From contig NC_065544.1 of assembly GCF_932294415.1 (NCBI RefSeq), positions 12,623,351 through 12,687,350 on the forward strand: 64,000 nucleotides of DNA, in the 5' to 3' direction. Below the pieces are notes generated by a model. That model did not search any database, was not told the DNA's origin, and was given only the letters and a program-made list of their open reading frames with translations. Positions 58,631 to 64,000 of this stretch are shown here, piece after piece. The stretch's first letter is position 1; each line of letters begins with the position of its first letter. The position numbers were made by a program, and so were the translations under genes. The stretch comes from Quercus robur (Eukaryota; Streptophyta; Magnoliopsida; Fagales; Fagaceae).

Positions 58631-58750
58631 GAAGTCACAAAATACACTTACATTAAACACACACACACACGTATATATAGTCCCTTGGAATATACTAGTA
58701 TGCAACTGGCATCAACAATATTTGCAACTCACTGGCAAAAAATAATTGCA

Positions 58751-58850
58751 ACTCAATTTATTTCACTAGCATTATTGCATTAAAATATAAAGTGGTCCAA
58801 ACTCAATTTATTTCACTAGCATTATTGCATTAAAATATAAAGTGGTCCAT
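58751..58850. repeat. 50-bp tandem duplication in the 3' flank of UGT copy 5
   Basis: actcaatttatttcactagc...agtggtcca occurs twice in a row; copy 4 has it once (54565-54614). Confidence 0.95.
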
Positions 58851-58860
58851 CTTTGTATCT

Positions 58861-60303
58861 TTACACTCCGTTTGCTAATTCATCAATCAGAGTTCCTAGT
58901 GACGTACATGATGATCCATTTTCCCTAACAGCCATCTTGGCTTTTTGGCTCATCTCTTTCACCTTTTTCCTAACCTCAGTATCACCAACCATTAGACTCT
59001 TTATCCCTTCTTCTACCTCCTCTGCCAACACAATTCCACTTCCCATCTTGTAATCTAATCTAATTTCCACAGCTAAACCCAATTCCTTAACCATCATAAA
59101 CGCATTCATTTGTTGCTCAGCATAAATTGGCCATGTGGCAATTGGTACAGCGTGCCACAAGCTCTCCAAAATTGAGTTCCAACCACAATGTGACACGAAT
59201 CCTCCGATTGCTTTGTGGGCTAAGATTGACACTTGCGAGACCCATCCACACACCAAACCAATCCCAACTGTTCGTTCCAAGAATCCATTTGGCAAAACCT
59301 CCTCAAGACTCGTGTAATCATTTGGAAGATTTAATTGGGTTTTTGGTTTCTCACGTAATGACCATAAGAATCGAACCCCGGCCCGTTCAAGTCCATGGGC
59401 TATTTCTCTCACTTGCTGCACATCAAAGCTCCAATTGCTACCAAAGCATAAGAACACCACTGATGATAGAGGTTGGTCGTCAAGCCAGTTCATAATATTT
59501 TGGTGATGGGCTTGGTCTGGGTGCCATTGGGCCGAGCCAGCAAGGTTAAGAACAGGCCCAATAGGATAAACTCGTGGCATTTGACTTGTGGAGAACGAGT
59601 TGAGTGTATGAGGCTCAAGCTCTTGAAGTGTGTTTATAATAATGCCCTTTGTTTCAAAGTACCTACGTCCATGGTACAAAAAGCAAGAGAACCCATCTCT
59701 ATTCAACGCTACTGGAGGCAACACGCTTGGAGGAACAGGGTTAACAAAACCAGGGATGACCAACTCAGTATCCAACTCGGCTAACTCAGTGGTGGTGAGT
59801 TGGGTGTCAAGGATAGGAAGATGAAGCATGAAGCTGAGAAACGAAGCTGGAGAGGCAAAGTAAAGGTAGCAAGGAATGTCAAGCTCTTTAGCAACATCAA
59901 TGATCGAAGTGCAAAACATGTCGACGAATAACCCAGCAAGTTGTGGAACTGAGTTGGACTCTGAGTCTGAGTCCAACTCGGTTCCCATGAGGTTTGTGAT
60001 TGCTTGTCTTACATTGGGTTTTTGTTTTTCAACAAGTGACGAAAAATGGGCTACGAAAATTTGGGATTGATCGGGTGAGGGAAGGTCCACAGTAGGGAGG
60101 TGGAGAAATTTTATTTTGGTGGCCGACGTGGCCACGCATGATTGGATGTACGTGTCGAGAAGGGGTCGACCGGGCATAGTGATGATCAAGATTGTTGCAG
60201 AAAATCGGGGGTCATGATCGATTAGGCGTTGAGCAAACTCAACAATGGGAACAAAGTTTCCAAACCCAGGAGTTGCAATGAGTACCACCTCGAATTTAGT
60301 CAT
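58861..60303 (-). CDS. UGT copy 5, UDP-glycosyltransferase lacking the catalytic His, 480 aa
   Basis: Near-identical tandem duplicate of copy 4. The start at 60303 (MTKFEVVLIATPGFGNFVPI) matches all paralogues; an in-frame ATG 17 codons earlier (60354) lies in the conserved leader and is not used in copy 4. Residue 16 is again Asn (AAC, 60256-60258), the partner Asp128 is kept and the PSPG motif spans residues 354-397 with Ser3, Ala32 and Gln44. Differences from copy 4 are scattered (for example CVATSATKIKFLHLPTVDLP, GSNWSFDVQQ against GSMGSFDVQQ), including a change in the conserved donor-loop FGS region, where copy 2 has FGSQGC. The open frame over 480 codons argues that it is, or recently was, under selection. 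Predicted soluble; acceptor and activity unknown. Confidence 0.95.
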   Translation of the reverse strand: MTKFEVVLIATPGFGNFVPIVEFAQRLIDHDPRFSATILIITMPGRPLLDTYIQSCVATSATKIKFLHLPTVDLPSPDQSQIFVAHFSSLVEKQKPNVRQAITNLMGTELDSDSESNSVPQLAGLFVDMFCTSIIDVAKELDIPCYLYFASPASFLSFMLHLPILDTQLTTTELAELDTELVIPGFVNPVPPSVLPPVALNRDGFSCFLYHGRRYFETKGIIINTLQELEPHTLNSFSTSQMPRVYPIGPVLNLAGSAQWHPDQAHHQNIMNWLDDQPLSSVVFLCFGSNWSFDVQQVREIAHGLERAGVRFLWSLREKPKTQLNLPNDYTSLEEVLPNGFLERTVGIGLVCGWVSQVSILAHKAIGGFVSHCGWNSILESLWHAVPIATWPIYAEQQMNAFMMVKELGLAVEIRLDYKMGSGIVLAEEVEEGIKSLMVGDTEVRKKVKEMSQKAKMAVRENGSSCTSLGTLIDELANGV

Positions 60304-60386
60304 GGCCTTTTGGGTTTCCTTGAATTTTTGCTTGATTTGGCTTATCGATATCAAGAATATATTGCTTTTAAATATGGGGGACTACG

Positions 60387-60408
60387 ATATATATATATAT
60401 ATATATAT
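60387..60408 (-). promoter_or_regulatory. TATA-like (AT)n of UGT copy 5
   Basis: (AT)11-type tract about 85 nt before the chosen start codon, matching copy 4. Its length differs between the two promoters (22 against 17 bp). Confidence 0.4.
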
Positions 60409-60416
60409 AGGAGAAA

Positions 60417-60510
60417 ATATATGTTGTTTCCATTGTATATATCCTCCTCTCACATGAGTGTGGGGTTCACTCACATGTGAGGGGAGGATATATAAAAAAA
60501 AAAAACAGTA
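60417..60510. mobile_element. Hairpin MITE upstream of UGT copy 5
   Basis: atatatcctcctctcacatg pairs with the complement of catgtgaggggaggatatat around a short loop (tgtggggttcac region). About 24-bp stem with one mismatch and a 2-bp bulge. Related to the element at 56186-56322. Confidence 0.75.
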
Positions 60511-60527
60511 TATACCACCTCTTTAGA

Positions 60528-60687
60528 AATCAATTAAATAATCAAATTTGACAAGGATCATTATAAAGATAATCTCAAATTTCTTGATGGACAAGCATAT
60601 TATCAATAATCAATTAAATAATCAAATTTGACAACTATCATGATAAGGGCAATCTCAAATTTCTTGATGGACAAGCATATTATCAAT
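60528..60687. repeat. 80-bp tandem duplication
   Basis: aatcaattaaataatcaaat...caagcatattatcaat occurs twice (60528 and 60608). The copy 4 unit has it once (about 57703-57785). A T37 run follows at 60742-60778. Confidence 0.92.
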
Positions 60688-60737
60688 AATTAAAGTCTTT
60701 GTCAGTGGGTTTTTAAAATATGAGACATGAGGTACGT

Positions 60738-60779
<42 letters not shown>

Positions 60780-60929
60780 TGTATGAAACTATGACTTGCT
60801 AGGCATGCCTAATGATATTGTTTTTTTTTTGGGTTGGCAAATAGTGGACCAAAATGACGTTGATGGTTAAATAATAGATATTCATAGTGATCCCTGATGA
60901 AGCCCACCGATAAATTCCCCCTGTATATC

Positions 60930-61033
60930 TTTATATTATAAAAGCGCGAATATCACTACAGTGCTTTGGTACTGTACATTCAGAGTGTTTACACTATGCA
61001 AACATTGTAGCGGCAACAGTGCTTTGGTGAGAC

Positions 61034-61071
<38 letters not shown>

Positions 61072-61547
61072 CAGTCTTCGGTTTTTTTTTTCCTTTTATA
61101 TATATTGTTGTATTGACACAATAAATTTCACAATATTTTCACAATTATTGAGGTGTCAATTTCTTATAAGTTAAAATAAAATAATAAAATATGAAATCGT
61201 GACCAACCACAACTGAAAATAAATGTTTTGTGAAAAGCGACAATGCTGCTACAGTTTGCACTGTTCATCTATAGTGCTATTTTGGTGAGCCACTTTGTCT
61301 TTGTATTAAGTTTTGATCAGTAGATACAATTCCATATGGCACTATAGCTACATTTGCTACAGTTTTTTTATTTATTTTTTACTTTTATAGTCTTCTGTTT
61401 GTACTTTTTTTTCCTTTTATATATATTGTTATATTGATACAACAAATTTCATAATATTTTCACAATTATTGAGATGTCAATTTCATTTTGCTGCTTTAGT
61501 GTTTTAGCACTGTTCATCTACAGTGCCATTTTATTTCGCCACTTTGT

Positions 61548-61587
<40 letters not shown>

Positions 61588-62214
61588 GAACAGTAGCTAC
61601 AGTACCAAGTGGCACTGTAGCTACAGTAGTCACAAATTTTTTTTTTTTCCAATCTTATGTTTGTATTTTTTTTTCCCTTTTATATATATTGTTATACTGA
61701 CACAACAAATTTCATAATATTTTCATAGGTGTCAATTTCTTATAAGTCAAAATAAAATAATAAAATATGAAACTTTGACCAACCACAACTGAAAATAAAT
61801 CTATATATATAAAAGCACGAATGCGCTAAATCACTGTAGCTATAGTACTTTGGTTTCGCGAGCCACTTTTTTTTTCCCAAGTTTTGAATAGTAACTGCAA
61901 TGTCAAGTGGCACTGTAGCTACAATAGCTATATATTTTCCTTTTTCATGTAATCGGTTTGTGTTTTTTTTTTTTTTTTTTTTTTCCTTTTAAATATTTAT
62001 GTAAGCTGGTATATATATTGTTATATTGACATAACAAATTTTACAATATTTTCACAATTATTGATGTGCACGTATACGCTAAAGCTCTGTAACTACAGTG
62101 CTTTGGTTTCATGAGCCACGTTTTTTTTCCCAAGTTTTGAACACTAACTACAGTGCCAAGTGGCACTGTAGCTACAGTAGCTACATTTTTTTTTTTCCAG
62201 TAATCGGTTTGTTT

Positions 62215-62249
<35 letters not shown>

Positions 62250-63640
62250 CCTTTTAAATATTTATGTAAGCTGCTATATATATTGTTATACTGATACAAT
62301 AAATTTCACAACATTTTCACAATTATTGACGTGCCAATTTCTTACAAGTCGAAATAAAATAATAAAATATGAGACTGACCAATCACAATTAAAATAAATG
62401 TTTTGAGAAAATGTTACAACACTTATTGTGCAGTGTTTTTGGTTTATTCAACTGGCACGGTACTAAAGTTTTTTTTTTTTAGTAATCGGTTTTTTTTTTT
62501 AATATTTATGTAAGCCGGTATATATATTGTTATACTGACACAACAAATTTCACAATATTTTCACAATTATTGACGTATCAATTTCTTACAAGTCGAAATA
62601 AAATAATAAAATATGAGACTATGACCAATTACAACTAAAAATAAATGTTTTGAGAAAATGTTACAACACTTATTATATAGTGCTTTTGGTTTATTCAACT
62701 GGCACGGTAGCTACAAGGCCTAATTTTTTTTTTTTTTTTTTAATATTTATGTAAGCTAGTCTATATATTGTTATATTGACACAACAAATTTCACAATTAT
62801 TGATGTGTCAATTTCTTACAAGTCGAAATAAAATAATAAAATATGAGACTGTGACCAGCCACAACTAAAAATAAATGTTTTGAGAAAATGTTACAACACT
62901 TATTGTGTAGTGCTTTTGGTTTATTCAACTGGCATGGTAGGCCTAAAGTTTTTTTATTTTTAGTAATCGATTTGTGTTTTTTTTCTTCTTTTAAATATTT
63001 ATGTAAGCTGGTATATATATTGTTATACTGACACAATAAATTTCACAATATTTTCACAATTATTAACGTGTCAATTTCTTACAAGCTGAAATAAAATAAT
63101 AAAAGATGAGACTGTGACTAGCCACAACTAAAAATAAATGTTTTGAGAAAATGTTGCAACACTTATTGTGTAGTGTTTTTGGTTTATTCAACTGGCACGG
63201 TAGCTACAGTGCCTAAAGTTTTTTTTTTTTTCAACAATCTGTTTGTGTTTTTTTTTTTTTTTAAATATTTATGTAAGTTGGTATATATATTGTTATACTG
63301 ACACAACAAATTTTACAATTATTGACGCGTCAATTTCTTACAAGTCGAAATAAAATAATAAAATATGAGACTGTAACGAACCATAACTAAAAATAAATGT
63401 TTTGAAAAAATGTTACAATTCTTATTATTATCACAATATTTTTACAATTGTTGAGATCTCAGTTTCTTATACATCAAATAAAAAAATGCTAAGTCCACAA
63501 CATTTTAACATTAATTTATACAATGCCTAAAGATTTTTTTTTTTTTTCAATTATCGGTTTGTGTGTTTTTTTTTTTTTTTTCTTTTAAATATTTATGTAA
63601 GCTAGCATATCTATTAACTATATAAAAAGAGCCAAAGGCT
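60930..63640. repeat. About 250-bp tandem array with ctacagtgcc hairpins, Helitron-like starts
   Basis: The phrase tatatatattgttatactgacacaacaaattt recurs at about 61097, 61418, 61681, 62011, 62276, 62519, 62762, 63012 and 63282, mostly 243-330 bp apart. Each unit adds caatttcttacaagtcgaaa, taaaataataaaatatgaga, aaaataaatgttttgagaaa and a poly-T. The left units carry inverted pairs around aagtggcactgtagctacag. Three places (about 60930, 61801, 63610) read tctat..atataaaag followed by cgaat or gcc, similar to plant Helitron 5' ends. No gene inside. Confidence 0.8.
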
Positions 63641-63649
63641 CATGAATAG

Positions 63650-64000
63650 TGTTTTTTTGGTTTATTCAATTAGTGAGGTGCACTTTTTCTTTTCTTTTTT
63701 CTTTTTCTTTCCCCTTCAAGTATGACAGTTGGTTTGAGCTTTGTTTTTGTTTTTGTTTTTTTTTTTTTTAAAGATCTTTATATGTTTACTTTGTACTTGC
63801 AATGCAAGTTTACATTGTAAATACAGAAAAGTTGTTAATATTATACACATTTGCACAAAAAATGGTAAATATTGTACAAAGTTTGTAAATGTCTACAAAA
63901 TTTGCCAATTTTTTTTGTGTCCATAATTAAATTTAAATTGTAATTAAGTACAATGTATACATAGAGATATTATGAAAATGTTGTAATGCATGTGTCAATT
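63650..64000. other. Window end, no gene
   Basis: Pyrimidine-rich then AT-rich sequence. tttactttgtacttgcaatg and its loose complement at 63780-63830 form weak pairs. Nothing supported. Confidence 0.6.

Larger units (their letters stand above)
52560..60910. repeat. Three tandem units carrying UGT relic, copy 4 and copy 5
   Basis: Units: about 52560-53440 (3' flank plus gene tail only), about 54010-58110 and about 58630-60910. Words such as caacaataattgcaactca, tttcactagcatta and gtggtcca occur in each 3' flank. attaaagtctttgtcagtggg recurs beyond the promoters of copies 4 (57787) and 5 (60690). The middle unit has about 1.4 kb more between promoter and unit end (56330-57700), AT-rich and without genes. 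Confidence 0.85.

Noticed and set aside
60304-60354. Upstream ATG that would extend UGT copy 5 by 17 residues (MISISQIKQKFKETQKA)
   Set aside because: It lies in the leader shared with copy 4. All paralogues begin MTKFEVV, and the extension is not a recognisable signal peptide.

Overview
The window is AT-rich, repeat-dense DNA from a flowering plant. The evidence is intron-containing transposon genes, plant-type LTR, LINE, TRIM, SINE, MITE, MULE and hAT elements, and a family of intronless plant UDP-glycosyltransferases (UGTs). The repeat sequences look like those of a woody dicot, possibly Fagaceae such as oak, but that is recollection and was not tested.

The only host genes I can support are a UGT cluster that resembles the UGT71 clade (group E, small phenolic acceptors). 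Three copies lie on the + strand: a pseudogene at 22.4 kb and intact genes at 28.2 and 40.3 kb. Two intact copies lie on the - strand at 54.6 and 58.9 kb. A broken C-terminal relic sits at 53.2 kb. The + copies keep the catalytic His16/Asp123 pair. Both - copies keep the Asp and a nearly complete UDP-sugar (PSPG) motif but have Asn in place of the catalytic His. All five copies carry W-V-S-Q where the family norm is W-x-P-Q.

Layout: 1-3.7 kb, broken PIF/Harbinger element with ORF1 and transposase; 4.0-4.8 kb, a short derivative of the same family; 4.8-9 kb, non-coding with one orphan exon-like ORF; 9.0-11.8 kb, solo LTR plus a TRIM carrying a SINE, set in a segment that recurs at 20-22 kb; 13-19.5 kb, minus-strand Ty3/gypsy chromovirus remnant whose 3' LTR is split by a LINE; 20.5-21.4 kb, MULE-type element; 22-31 kb, UGT copies 1 and 2 in a tandem duplication with a solo LTR in the second; 34-37.9 kb, nested hAT remnant > solo LTRs > Harbinger MITE; 37.9-38.4 kb, 113-bp tandem repeats; 39.2-39.8 kb, hAT element; 40.3 kb, UGT copy 3; 43.5-52.3 kb, decayed Tat-lineage gypsy element with an intron-bearing antisense gene; 52.6-60.9 kb, three tandem units holding the UGT relic, copy 4 and copy 5; 60.9-63.7 kb, a roughly 250-bp tandem array rich in hairpins.

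The history I infer is repeated local duplication of UGT units with flanks, then transposon insertion and decay. Duplicated flanks act as natural empty-site controls and fix the ends of several insertions. The strongest biological lead is the pair of full-length UGTs without the catalytic histidine.
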